Source: Roseiconus nitratireducens (GTDB lineage: Bacteria > Planctomycetota > Planctomycetia > Pirellulales > Pirellulaceae). From it: a stretch of DNA of 64,000 bases. The first letter of the stretch is position 1. Each line of letters opens with the position of its first letter. This document shows, piece by piece, positions 18,197-28,612 of this stretch. The notes beneath the pieces are model-generated. The model saw only the letters and a program-made list of their open reading frames with translations. It searched no databases and was not told where the DNA came from. Where the stretch lies: the NCBI RefSeq assembly GCF_008629675.1, contig NZ_VWOX01000019.1, positions 62,001 through 126,000 on the forward strand. Direction: 5' to 3'. Made by a program: the position numbers and the translations under genes.

Positions 18197-19498
18197 TTGT
18201 TCCTTGAAAACGTCCTCGGAATCTTGATTCCGCTGATCCTGATCGTCTTTGCCTGCCTGATCACGTGGCGGGCATGCGACGGGTTTGAAATCGCTTCGGA
18301 ATACATCGGGCGGAATCTGTCCGAGGGCGTGCGGGGTGGAACGATCAACGCAATTAGCAGCTCGATCCCAGAACTCTTCACGGCGCTGATCGCATTGTTC
18401 GTGCTCTCCGATCGTGACGGTTTCGCAATCGGCATCGGCACCACAGCCGGCAGCGCGTTGTTCAACGGAATGATCATCCCAGCCGCTTGCATCTTGACAG
18501 TGATCGGGACGGTCATCGGAGGCGTCCGCGTCACCAGCGTGAACGTTTCCACTCGGGTACTGCTCCGAGATGGCCTGGCACTGATCGCTTGCGAGTTTGT
18601 TTTGATTCTGCTGATCAATGGCAATGCCTTGCACTGGTGGCAGGGTCTGATTCTGATGGGGCTGTACTTTGCTTATTTCAGTTACATGCTGTTTTCGATG
18701 TCGTCGCCGAAATCAGACGATGACTCTTCCCTTCCGCAATCGTTTCTTGATGAAGAAGATGGGGGCGAGACGAGCAGAATTGGAAGGTTGGTCTACTGGG
18801 CCTCGCTGGGGCCTCTGGTCGATCTTGAGCGTTATTTTGTTCGCGAAAGACACCGTCGCCAGATCGAGACGGAGAACTGGAACGGTTGGCCTCTGTTGTT
18901 GACGTCGACGGCGATTATTGGTGCCGCATGTTGGCTGCTGGTCCAGGCATGTGAATGGCTGGGAACGGGAAATGCCGAACACCCTAGCTACGAACTGTTC
19001 GGTCAAGAGTTTGTCGGATTGGGGATGCCCCCGATGTTTGTGGCCGTGATCTTCGCCTCCATGGCGACCAGCGTCCCAGATACGGTGATGTCCATTCGTG
19101 ATGCGCGCGACGGTGACTACGACGACGCGGTTGCCAACGCGCTCGGCAGCAATATCTTCGACATTTGCTTCGCCTTGGGGTTTCCGCTGTTCCTGTACAC
19201 GCTGATTCACGGACCCATCAACATGTCTCCGGACGTCACGTCGCAAAGCGGGCAATTGCGGTTGTTGCTGCTTTCGCTGACGATTCTCGGATTCCTGGTC
19301 TACTATGTGGGGCGACGACAGGTGAATGCCGACGGCGTTCATGTCGTGGAGATGCGTAAGGGAAAGGCCGTCGTTTTGCTGGGACTTTACCTGGTGTTCG
19401 TCCTGTACGTCGTCGCGTTGGGCGCAAACCACCCCCTCGCGTTACAGCTGTCCGGAACCCTGGATCAGTTGTTGGGTTGGTTGCCGAGAATCGGATGA
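18197..19498 (+). CDS. sodium/calcium exchanger family integral membrane protein
   Basis: About 433 residues with some ten membrane segments in two halves separated by an acidic cytoplasmic loop (SDDDSSLPQSFLDEEDGGE). Both halves carry alpha-repeat motifs of the CaCA family: NAISSSIPELFTALIAL with GTTAGSALFNG, and ASMATSVPDTVMSIRDA with ANALGSNIFDICFALG. This predicts cation (probably Ca2+) antiport across the inner membrane. I favour the TTG at 18197 because the upstream in-frame codons to 18092 give a Pro/Arg-rich, non-membrane extension; no ATG is available. It lies 153 bases after the histidine kinase on the same strand. Confidence 0.88.
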   Translation: MFLENVLGILIPLILIVFACLITWRACDGFEIASEYIGRNLSEGVRGGTINAISSSIPELFTALIALFVLSDRDGFAIGIGTTAGSALFNGMIIPAACILTVIGTVIGGVRVTSVNVSTRVLLRDGLALIACEFVLILLINGNALHWWQGLILMGLYFAYFSYMLFSMSSPKSDDDSSLPQSFLDEEDGGETSRIGRLVYWASLGPLVDLERYFVRERHRRQIETENWNGWPLLLTSTAIIGAACWLLVQACEWLGTGNAEHPSYELFGQEFVGLGMPPMFVAVIFASMATSVPDTVMSIRDARDGDYDDAVANALGSNIFDICFALGFPLFLYTLIHGPINMSPDVTSQSGQLRLLLLSLTILGFLVYYVGRRQVNADGVHVVEMRKGKAVVLLGLYLVFVLYVVALGANHPLALQLSGTLDQLLGWLPRIG

Positions 19499-19635
19499 AC
19501 GTTGACGCCGAGCTGGCAGATGGGCATGCTGGCCGATTGGTGCGGGAATTTTGCTGCATTTGAGCTGCCCGAACTTCAGGAACAGTTCCAGGGAAATCAG
19601 CGCAACGTCGCCCTTCATCCGGGCTCCCTTTGGCC

Positions 19636-20346
19636 ATGAGCTGTTGCAAAACTCCAACCGCGTCAAGTCTGCTTGTCGCACTGTCTGTGGCCAGCGCGAT
19701 CGGCGGTTGGCTCGTTCCGGCGTTCTACGACTGGACAGGATCCGATCAAAGCCGCCCGTCACCGCTGATGTGGCAGGTGCCGCTGGGGATGGTAGTTGCT
19801 GCGATGCTGCTGTGCCTGATCTTGCCGTGGATCCGCATTCGCGGCTGGAGCGAAAACGTCGCCAAACAGCCGACGCAGTTCAATCTGCGTTCGGTCATGC
19901 TTCTGACCGCAGTCATCGCGTTTGCGATCGGTTTGCGGTATCCGCGAGGGGTGTCGATTGCCGCGCATCTCACCGTCTTGGCCACCACACTGCGTTGGGC
20001 CGTGGCTCATCCCACGTATCGACTGGCCGTTGCGGCCCTGCTCGGCTGCATGTTCTTGCCATTCATTTGGCTGCTCGGTGATCGCGAGATCGACGCGTTC
20101 CTGCCCGTCCTGTTCTCAATCGCCGTGGGGGCGCCAGGAATTCTTCCCATGGCGCTGACGTCCAGCCTGTTCGGCATGAATCCCAACGAAGCGACGTGGC
20201 TGGCGATCCTGTTCACGGCCGCCGAAATCGCCATCGGGACCTGTTTCATCCGCGGTGGCGCGAAACGAACGATCGCCTACATCGTGTTTGTGGTGCTGGG
20301 TTCGCTGATGGGTTCCTTGATTCTGAACGCACTGGTGCGGGCGTGA
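19636..20346 (+). CDS. hypothetical integral membrane protein
   Basis: A 236-residue protein with about seven hydrophobic segments, beginning MSCCKTPTASSLLVALSVAS. The part from FNLRSVMLLTAVIAFAIGLRY resembles the short FxLRxLLxLT membrane motif common in planctomycete small membrane proteins. No catalytic motif is visible. The start could also be the TTG at 19630. It is convergent with katG, with a strong hairpin between them. I do not recognise a function. Confidence 0.75.
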   Translation: MSCCKTPTASSLLVALSVASAIGGWLVPAFYDWTGSDQSRPSPLMWQVPLGMVVAAMLLCLILPWIRIRGWSENVAKQPTQFNLRSVMLLTAVIAFAIGLRYPRGVSIAAHLTVLATTLRWAVAHPTYRLAVAALLGCMFLPFIWLLGDREIDAFLPVLFSIAVGAPGILPMALTSSLFGMNPNEATWLAILFTAAEIAIGTCFIRGGAKRTIAYIVFVVLGSLMGSLILNALVRA

Positions 20347-20420
20347 CCACCGGTCCCGCGGAACACGCAGAGAAGGCGGTCGGTGGGTAAAGGTTGCCCA
20401 CATACAAATAGCAACGGACG

Positions 20421-20457
20421 CACCGATCGCTCGACCGATTTGGTCGAGCGATCGGTG
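20421..20457. terminator. strong bidirectional stem-loop between convergent genes
   Basis: A perfect 16-bp inverted repeat, CACCGATCGCTCGACC with GGTCGAGCGATCGGTG, and a five-base loop. It lies 15 bases beyond the katG stop and 75 bases beyond the stop of the opposing membrane-protein gene. Neither side has a long T-tract, so it may work with Rho or as an mRNA 3' stabiliser rather than as a textbook intrinsic terminator. Confidence 0.7.
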
Positions 20458-20471
20458 GGAAAGCCGGTTGC

Positions 20472-22838
<2,367 letters not shown>

Positions 22839-23053
22839 GATCTTTCCTGAAAGTGGGGAGGATTCGTTGACAGTTGCGGAGCCAACCAGCCATTCATTCA
22901 GGTACAGTATGGGGCAACCACGCCGATGCATCCAATGAATTCCTGGTATGCCGCGCATGCAACAATTGCATGGATAGCAGAACGAAAATGACGGGGATGC
23001 ATTGCAGGGGGATACCCCGGGGCCGATTGAGAAGACGCCGGTGTCGCGTTGGA

Positions 23054-24085
23054 TTATCGGACCGAATCAATCCCCCCGGCTGGCCCGGTTTCAAGTGTCT
23101 GGTCGAATCGGAACGCAGGCTTCAAACCCTGCGGCAGCGGGTGAACATTCGGATGCAGCGCATTGGCTAGGATTTCCAAGCTGTCGACAAGTCGGGGGCC
23201 GGGGCGATTGAAATACGCCGAACCATCCACCACGTAAACTCGCCGCTCGCGAACACAACGCATCGTTTTCCAACTCGGAAATGCGACCAACCCCGGCAAT
23301 TCTTGCAACGTGCGCGCAAGATCGAAGCCGCAGCAGGCCACGACCATCACCTCCGGGTCGGCATCGACAATTTGCCGCCAAGGGGTCGCGACGCTGCGCT
23401 GCCCGGCGACACCGATCAATTCGCTCCCACCCGCAATCCGGACCAGTTCCGGGCTCCAGTGTCCGGCACTGAACGGAGGATCCATCCACTCCAACAGCGT
23501 GACCGATGGTCGTGCGGTACGCCTTGCGTCACCGCTTTCCGCCACGATCTGTGAAGTGTCGGTTGGGCGCTGGATCCTATCCAAGTGATTCGCAGTGCGG
23601 TCGGCGACGGCATCGACGCGAGATCGCAGCATCGCGACGTACTCTTCGGCGCGTCGCTCCTGATCCGCCGCCCGCCCGACTTGCAAGATGTTATCAAACA
23701 GATCGCGAAGAGACGTTGGTTCCAGATTGATCACCGCCGGAGTCTGATCCAACTTGCACGCCGCATCGCTCACCTCTCTCGCGTCAACAGCACACACATC
23801 GCAAAGTGCTTGGGTGACGATCAAATCGGGGCGCACGTCTCGGAGAACGTCCATGTCCAATGAGTACAGTGCCTGGGTCGTTTTCATCTGCTCGCGTACC
23901 AGCGAGTCAATCTGGCCGCTGGTCGCGGTGGCGGGAATCCGGCTGCGCGTGACTTTGGGCAAGCGACTGACGTCAGCGGGATAGTCGCATTCGTGTGTGA
24001 CCGCAACCAACGAATCACGCAGGCCCAGCCCGCAGATGATCTCTGTTGCGCTTGGAAGCAACGAAATGATGCGCACGGTTGGCAA
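23054..24085 (-). CDS. BtuF-like cobalamin-binding/periplasmic-binding-fold protein
   Basis: About 343 residues of the Peripla_BP_2 (BtuF/FepB) fold: RIISLLPSATEIICGLGL at the start, ALCDVCAV, then PVINLEPTSLRDLFDNILQVG, WMDPPFSAGHWSPELVRIAGG and VYVVDGSAYFNRPGPRLVDSLEILA. Relatives are annotated as cobalamin-binding proteins or ABC transporter substrate-binding proteins. No signal peptide is present; the start is TTG 24085 or GTG 24076, both giving the fold's first strand at once. No BtuCD permease or ATPase gene is adjacent, so an orphan binding role or cytoplasmic function is possible. Confidence 0.85.
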   Translation of the reverse strand: MPTVRIISLLPSATEIICGLGLRDSLVAVTHECDYPADVSRLPKVTRSRIPATATSGQIDSLVREQMKTTQALYSLDMDVLRDVRPDLIVTQALCDVCAVDAREVSDAACKLDQTPAVINLEPTSLRDLFDNILQVGRAADQERRAEEYVAMLRSRVDAVADRTANHLDRIQRPTDTSQIVAESGDARRTARPSVTLLEWMDPPFSAGHWSPELVRIAGGSELIGVAGQRSVATPWRQIVDADPEVMVVACCGFDLARTLQELPGLVAFPSWKTMRCVRERRVYVVDGSAYFNRPGPRLVDSLEILANALHPNVHPLPQGLKPAFRFDQTLETGPAGGIDSVR

Positions 24086-24145
24086 CCTTGGGGATCTCGG
24101 AGAGGGCGGGGGAACGCCAGTGGCCTGATCATGATGTTCAATTCG

Positions 24146-24778
24146 TCACGCATCGGCCACCGGAGATTCTTGGCTCTCGCCACATTCGGCCAAGAATTGA
24201 TTTAAGAACGTTCGCATGAACTCTTCTCTTTGTCGTGACATGTGTCTGCCCGCTTGCGTGTTCATCAAGTCACGCAACTTGAAAAGCTTTTCACCGAAAT
24301 GCGCGAATCCCGACTTCGCGGTGGGGTCGCCGGCCACGTAGAACGGTTGGCCGACGGATGCACCATATTCGATGGTGCGAACGATTCCGATCGCACCCAG
24401 GGCATCCAGTCGGTCGGCGTCCTGAACGACTTGCCCCTCCAGTGACAACGCGGCGGCAGTGGACCGCTTGCGAAAGGAGACGTTGTCAACGATATGGACC
24501 ACCTTTTCGATCACCGCGTTGTCGACGTCCAACTCGTTCAGAATCTCGCGTGCGAATTGGCCGCTCCGCTCCACGCCGTCATGGAACTTTGCATCACCGA
24601 CGTCGTGCAGCAGGACGGCCAATTCGATCACAAACGGGTCTCCCCCGGTTTCCCGTTGGATTCTTCGCGCCGAGACGAGAACCCGTTCAACGTGATCAAA
24701 GCCGTGGCCCGCCCCTTGACCGGCGAGCCGGCGCTGCACTTCGGCACGCGTTCGAGCCACAATTTCTTCGCTCTTCAT
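24146..24778 (-). CDS. HD domain-containing metal-dependent phosphohydrolase
   Basis: A 210-residue HD-superfamily protein of the YedJ-like group. Metal-binding H...HD...D residues are in GHGFDHVERVLVSA, AVLLHDVGDAKFHDG and VQDADRLDALGAIGI, followed by SFRKRSTAAALSLEGQ. The ATG at 24778 starts MKSEEIVARTRAEVQ; the longer frame to 24991 is non-homologous. Members hydrolyse phosphate esters or nucleotides, but the substrate is unknown. It is upstream of and co-directional with the BtuF-like gene (60 bases). Confidence 0.92.
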   Translation of the reverse strand: MKSEEIVARTRAEVQRRLAGQGAGHGFDHVERVLVSARRIQRETGGDPFVIELAVLLHDVGDAKFHDGVERSGQFAREILNELDVDNAVIEKVVHIVDNVSFRKRSTAAALSLEGQVVQDADRLDALGAIGIVRTIEYGASVGQPFYVAGDPTAKSGFAHFGEKLFKLRDLMNTQAGRHMSRQREEFMRTFLNQFLAECGESQESPVADA

Positions 24779-25147
24779 TCCATTGACTTCGGGTTTACGA
24801 ACTTCGACGCCGGACAACAACGTTTGAAAGCCCAAGAGGGCCACCGCCAGGGCCCGAAAGAATTCTGGCCGTTGCCGGCGTCCTGTCCAGTGGGGGCCAT
24901 CGTTTGGCGAACCGCGCAGCCCCAAATTACTGAACAGCGTGCTCCGAGAACGCGTCGTAAATTGGCATGTGCCGCGGCCGTCGCGTGACATCGTGTCAGA
25001 ATGAATGCCGCCATAGAAATGATCAGAGTGGCCGCGCGCGCTGCGAATCGCAAGTCAGAATCATCTCACGATTCTGCGGCCACCATGCTCGTGTTCAACA
25101 ACCGATAGCCGACAAACATCCTGACTTTCTCGGAACGACGCACCGGA
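24779..25147. other. intergenic region with a weak stem-loop
   Basis: This 369-base gap follows the M56 gene and precedes the HD gene (both minus strand). It contains CAGAATC-atctcac-GATTCTG at 25056-25076, a perfect 7-bp stem about 70 bases past the M56 stop, without a T-tract; it may be a weak terminator. Nothing else is recognisable. Confidence 0.4.
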
Positions 25148-27469
25148 TCATTCGCGTTCGACGTGAACCGTTTCCCGGGTTGGAACAAAGTTCGCCAAGA
25201 CATCGAAGTCCGAGATCCGTTCGGTGCGGATCAAGAAAACTTGTCCCTTGCCCTGGCGATGTGGCGCTCGTCCCTCCGGTCTGCCAGTATCGTACGGCAG
25301 CGGTGAGAAAATCAGCAGATCCTGATCGGCCGCGAGATGGCTTTTGACGGCGATAGAATCCGAGGTCAGCGACGGCACCTGAATGGTCACCTGGCCGTCG
25401 GGATCGTTTGACGCGGTCCCCGGCAAGCTCGCCAATTGAACGCCGTTGATGCTGGACTGGCTGATGATCATCCGAAAATCGACGCCCCCGTCGGATGCGA
25501 CGGTCGGATTCAAATGGAATTTCCAACCTGATTCGAAGACGGAGATCTTTGGTTGCAAGGCAGCTCCAAGCTCTCCACGTTGCAACGAAACGTCGGTGAC
25601 GAAAGGCCGCAGAACGACGTCGCTGACTACCCCCTGTTGCCCGTTGAACATCGTCACCTTTGGAGCTTGCATCAAATTGGCGCGCGCGTTCGACTGAATC
25701 CGGTTGATCAGCTCGTCACTCTCCCGTCGACTGATTCGTGCCGTGCGGATGGGAATCGCAACGGAATGTTCGATCGATGCCGGGCCGCCGGCGTCATTCG
25801 GACCCGTCTCAAGTTGCGAAGCAAAGGCGGTCTCCCACCGCTCCAATTCCGGCATCCCGCTGGTATCGGCCAAACGCTTGCAGAAAGTCTGCCGATCCTC
25901 GCGAGACCAGTCGATATGATTGAGCGCTCGGACGTCGGTGATCATGATTCGCAGGTCGGTGACAATCTGCCAGGGCCCTGATTTTTCAAAGCCTGCCATC
26001 ATCTGTTTCATCTGCACCTCCTGCTGCGGAGTCGCCCACACCGACATTTTGCCATCGATAATCGTCGCCGACGACTCGTTCTCAGATAGCCCTTGAAAAG
26101 GAACGAAGTACGCTTTGACAAATCGCTCGGCATCGATCCCGGGCTGCAGTTCAGACGCCTTCGCAAGGATGGTTTCCACGTTCACGTCGATTCTCCGTGC
26201 CGCATCCGAGCTGCTGCCGTCGGTCAACAGATCCGTGACCGATGGCAGGTTCATTTCGCTCAGGGCGGTATCGCTGTTGGCGATCCAGTACGGCTCCGCC
26301 GTCGGCGGATGGATCGTTTCCGCATCGGTCAAACTGCACGCCGCGACCAGCAACACGACCGGCGTCATGGCAATGCCGGCGACCCAGCCTGTCGGCCGCC
26401 GCGACCCGGCCAACCGCTTGATTCGCCCGTTCAAACCGCGCGACGCTGACATCGCCAGCAGTCCGACCCCGGCAGCTTGTCGCCCGGGTGTCTGCAGGCC
26501 AGCGAAATCCAACAACATGCGACCATACTCACGCACCTGGCTATCGTGCAGGTGTCGCGTGGCCAATTGATCGGCGGCTTGCTCGATGGATTGCCGAAGC
26601 CTTGACGATGCGACCCAGGAAAGCGGATGGAACCAGTGCAGTGTTCGGGCTGCACCGGCAATCAACAACACCAACGAGTCTCGACGCCGGACGTGCGCCA
26701 ATTCATGCAACAAGACCCAGTCGAAACGCTCGCCGGAGAGCCGCTTCCGCCAATGGGACGGCAGGCAGATCACCGGACGCACGAAACCAAACACCGCCGG
26801 TACTTCCAGCCAGGATGCTTCTTTGAGCTTCGGACGGCGGCCCACACCGACGCGATCACAGGCTCGGAGGACACGATCGACGACCTCGGGGTCTTCAATC
26901 GTGTCGGCGCGCCGCAAACGAAGTGAAAATCGGATGTAGCCGAGGAAACCACGAACCGCCAACACCAAAACACCCCCGCCCCACAGCAAGACAAGCGTCC
27001 AGCCAATCAGTGCCGGCGTTGCTGGCCGCTGATCTAACAAGACACGGCCTTGAACGCCGTCTTCGACAGCACCGTGACGGCCGTTGCCGACGATCGGACC
27101 AGCGGCGATCGGCTGATCTTTCGCGCGAAAGTCCAAAGCAACCCGTGGGGATGAAGAATTGATGGGTTTCGTGGAAGCACCCGCAAAATAATACACCGCC
27201 GGGCCGGCGTCCAATCTCGATTCGCTTGCGAACGTTGTTCCCAAGAAGCCGTCGACCGCCGACGAAACGGAATAGGGCGACGCCACCGAAAACGGTATCA
27301 ACAAACGTGCAACGACGATCATCCACAACAGGCATTGGACAGCCGCGGGAATTCGCTTTCGAAACAGTCCTGAGATCAGGAAGATGAGCAAGAAAACGGG
27401 GATCGACTTCCACGCCGCGAGCCCAACCCAAGTCAGACACAGAAAACCCAATTCAATGAGGTCCATCAT
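25148..27469 (-). CDS. M56 (BlaR1-type) membrane peptidase with secretin-like C-terminal region
   Basis: A 773-residue protein. Residues 1-320 are a BlaR1-type integral-membrane zinc peptidase with HELAH at about 255-259 followed by VRRRDSL, and membrane segments at both sides. After a further hydrophobic segment (VAGIAMTPVVLLVAACSL) comes an extracytoplasmic part. Its end, about residues 590-740, reads LMQAPKVTMFNGQQGVVSDV, FHLNPTVASDGGVDF and ATNDPDGQVTIQVPSL-like text, resembling the beta-strand pattern of bacterial secretin (type II/III) domains. It begins MMDL with its ATG overlapping the BlaI stop (ATGA), so the two are coupled. The secretin similarity is from pattern recognition and should be tested. 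Confidence 0.85.
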   Translation of the reverse strand: MMDLIELGFLCLTWVGLAAWKSIPVFLLIFLISGLFRKRIPAAVQCLLWMIVVARLLIPFSVASPYSVSSAVDGFLGTTFASESRLDAGPAVYYFAGASTKPINSSSPRVALDFRAKDQPIAAGPIVGNGRHGAVEDGVQGRVLLDQRPATPALIGWTLVLLWGGGVLVLAVRGFLGYIRFSLRLRRADTIEDPEVVDRVLRACDRVGVGRRPKLKEASWLEVPAVFGFVRPVICLPSHWRKRLSGERFDWVLLHELAHVRRRDSLVLLIAGAARTLHWFHPLSWVASSRLRQSIEQAADQLATRHLHDSQVREYGRMLLDFAGLQTPGRQAAGVGLLAMSASRGLNGRIKRLAGSRRPTGWVAGIAMTPVVLLVAACSLTDAETIHPPTAEPYWIANSDTALSEMNLPSVTDLLTDGSSSDAARRIDVNVETILAKASELQPGIDAERFVKAYFVPFQGLSENESSATIIDGKMSVWATPQQEVQMKQMMAGFEKSGPWQIVTDLRIMITDVRALNHIDWSREDRQTFCKRLADTSGMPELERWETAFASQLETGPNDAGGPASIEHSVAIPIRTARISRRESDELINRIQSNARANLMQAPKVTMFNGQQGVVSDVVLRPFVTDVSLQRGELGAALQPKISVFESGWKFHLNPTVASDGGVDFRMIISQSSINGVQLASLPGTASNDPDGQVTIQVPSLTSDSIAVKSHLAADQDLLIFSPLPYDTGRPEGRAPHRQGKGQVFLIRTERISDFDVLANFVPTRETVHVERE

Positions 27470-27849
27470 TCCTTCGATTCCTTATTCTTGGACGATTTTG
27501 CGTCAAGCAGCTCCCGTAGTTCGGCGAGCTCGCTGTCACTCAACTTTGAAGTCCTGACCAAATGCAAAAGTGCCGGCGCCGCATCACCGCCGAACACCCG
27601 CTCTAAAAAAGAACGGCTGGCACGCCGCACGCAGTCGCTGCGGCGGACCGCGGCGGTGTAGCGATACTTCTTGCCCACCGATTCGGTGTGAAGTGCTCCC
27701 TTTTTCACCAAGCGGTGAAGCATGGTTTTCACCGTCGCACCGGACCACCCGTTCTCGGATCCCAACGCCGCGATCACCTCGCTGGCTTCGGTCGGTTGCG
27801 AATCCCAGATGAGATTCATGACAATCCATTCCGCGTCTGAAAGCTGCAT
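27466..27849 (-). CDS. BlaI/MecI/CopY family transcriptional repressor
   Basis: A 127-residue winged-helix repressor: LSDAEWIVMNLIWDSQPTEA at the start, TVKTMLHRLVKKGALHTE recognition helix and wing, then RSFLERVFGGDAAPALLHLV and a Leu/Glu-rich dimerisation tail ending in Lys/Glu. Directly upstream is a near-perfect 25-bp palindrome (27871-27895), a likely self-operator. Its stop overlaps the start of the M56 peptidase gene, forming a classical repressor-peptidase pair. It is divergent from a second BlaI-type gene at 28226. Confidence 0.93.
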   Translation of the reverse strand: MQLSDAEWIVMNLIWDSQPTEASEVIAALGSENGWSGATVKTMLHRLVKKGALHTESVGKKYRYTAAVRRSDCVRRASRSFLERVFGGDAAPALLHLVRTSKLSDSELAELRELLDAKSSKNKESKE

Positions 27850-27870
27850 GCGTGCCTCCCGTAACTGATG

Positions 27871-27895
27871 ACAGATGTAAACAGTTTACGTCTGT
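27871..27895. promoter_or_regulatory. near-perfect 25-bp palindrome, probable BlaI-type operator
   Basis: The arms ACAGATGTAAAC and GTTTACGTCTGT pair around one central base with a single mismatched pair. A third GTAAAC half-site follows at 27894-27899. It lies 22 bases upstream of the minus-strand BlaI ATG. Position and symmetry indicate autoregulation; the sequence differs from the dyad before the BlaI gene at 2007. Confidence 0.65.
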
Positions 27896-27953
27896 AAACG
27901 CATCGGCGGCAAGAGCGATTGATGAGACCGGGAACTGAGTCGTTCGCCCCTGG

Positions 27954-28058
27954 AGTGCGGTCGCGATCGGCGCGGAAAGCCACGCACTGGCGAGCGTCGC
28001 GACATCCCAGGCCTCGCGGGACAATGGCTCCCACGTAGCCACGCTCGCCAGAGCGTGG
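27954..28058. repeat. dispersed palindromic repeat (copy 1) and inverted partner
   Basis: The stretch 27954-28003 matches 37031-37080 closely (GTGCGGTCGCGATCG, GCGGAA, CACGC, CTGGCGAGCGT, GCGAC shared). A second palindrome, CCACGCTC-gcca-GAGCGTGG at 28039-28058, is the same core in the opposite orientation. This is a mobile or structural intergenic element rather than a gene, and it lies between two divergent BlaI genes. Confidence 0.65.
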
Positions 28059-28144
28059 AGTTTGCATCGAATTCGAGATCAACGAGCGTTGCTGCAATAG
28101 GTCGCGCTGTCACACCAGGAAACGTCCCCTTCACTTTGCAATGA

Positions 28145-28186
28145 CGAATTCATTCGCTAAGCTGGTACGAATGGCGAATTGCTTCG
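28145..28186. promoter_or_regulatory. cluster of CGAAT half-sites, candidate operator of the third BlaI gene
   Basis: Five half-sites lie within 42 bases: CGAAT (28145), ATTCG (28152), CGAAT (28168), CGAAT (28175) and TTCG (28183). The first two form CGAAT-tc-ATTCG. The cluster ends 40 bases before the ATG of the BlaI-type gene at 28226. Functional assignment is inference; spacing is less regular than in the other two dyads. Confidence 0.4.
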
Positions 28187-28225
28187 TGATTCCGTTGATT
28201 TCACCACCACCGCGGAGGCTTTTCG

Positions 28226-28612
28226 ATGGCCAGGCAAGCTTCTTCGCAACCGACCGAGGTCGAGTTGCAGATCCTGCGGATTCTCTGGGCCGATGGGCCC
28301 AGCATCGCACGGCACATCCATGAGTCGCTCCAAGAGTTCAAACGCACCACCTATTCGACGACGGTTAAAATGTTGTCGGTCATGTTGGAGAAGGGTTTGC
28401 TGAAACGCGATGACGGAGTCAGGCCGCAGGTCTATCGGCCCGCCGCCCCACAGCAACGCACTCAAAAACGAATGCTCGGTGAGTTGATTGAAAAGGTCTA
28501 CGACGGTTCCGCGGCGACCATGATGCTCCATGCCCTGTCATCCAAGCAGGCCTCCCCTGAGGAACTCGCCGAGATTCGCAAACTGCTTGATGAGATGGAG
28601 GGAACGAAATGA
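28226..28612 (+). CDS. BlaI/MecI/CopY family transcriptional repressor
   Basis: A 128-residue winged-helix protein: TEVELQILRILWADGPSIA, then TTYSTTVKMLSVMLEKGLLKRDD (recognition helix and wing), QKRMLGELIEKVYDGSAATMMLHAL, and the tail SPEELAEIRKLLDEME. It is preceded by a gaggct/ttttcg region with only a weak ribosome site. Its stop overlaps the next ATG (ATGA at 28609), so it is translationally coupled to a protein that lacks a peptidase domain, unlike the usual BlaI-M56 arrangement. Confidence 0.93.
   Translation: MARQASSQPTEVELQILRILWADGPSIARHIHESLQEFKRTTYSTTVKMLSVMLEKGLLKRDDGVRPQVYRPAAPQQRTQKRMLGELIEKVYDGSAATMMLHALSSKQASPEELAEIRKLLDEMEGTK

Noticed and set aside
23006..23024. GGGGGATACCCCGGGG upstream of katG as a CsoR site
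   Set aside because: It contains ATACCCC but lacks the ATACC-N7-GGTAT symmetry of the two copper-island sites, and katG is unrelated to copper.
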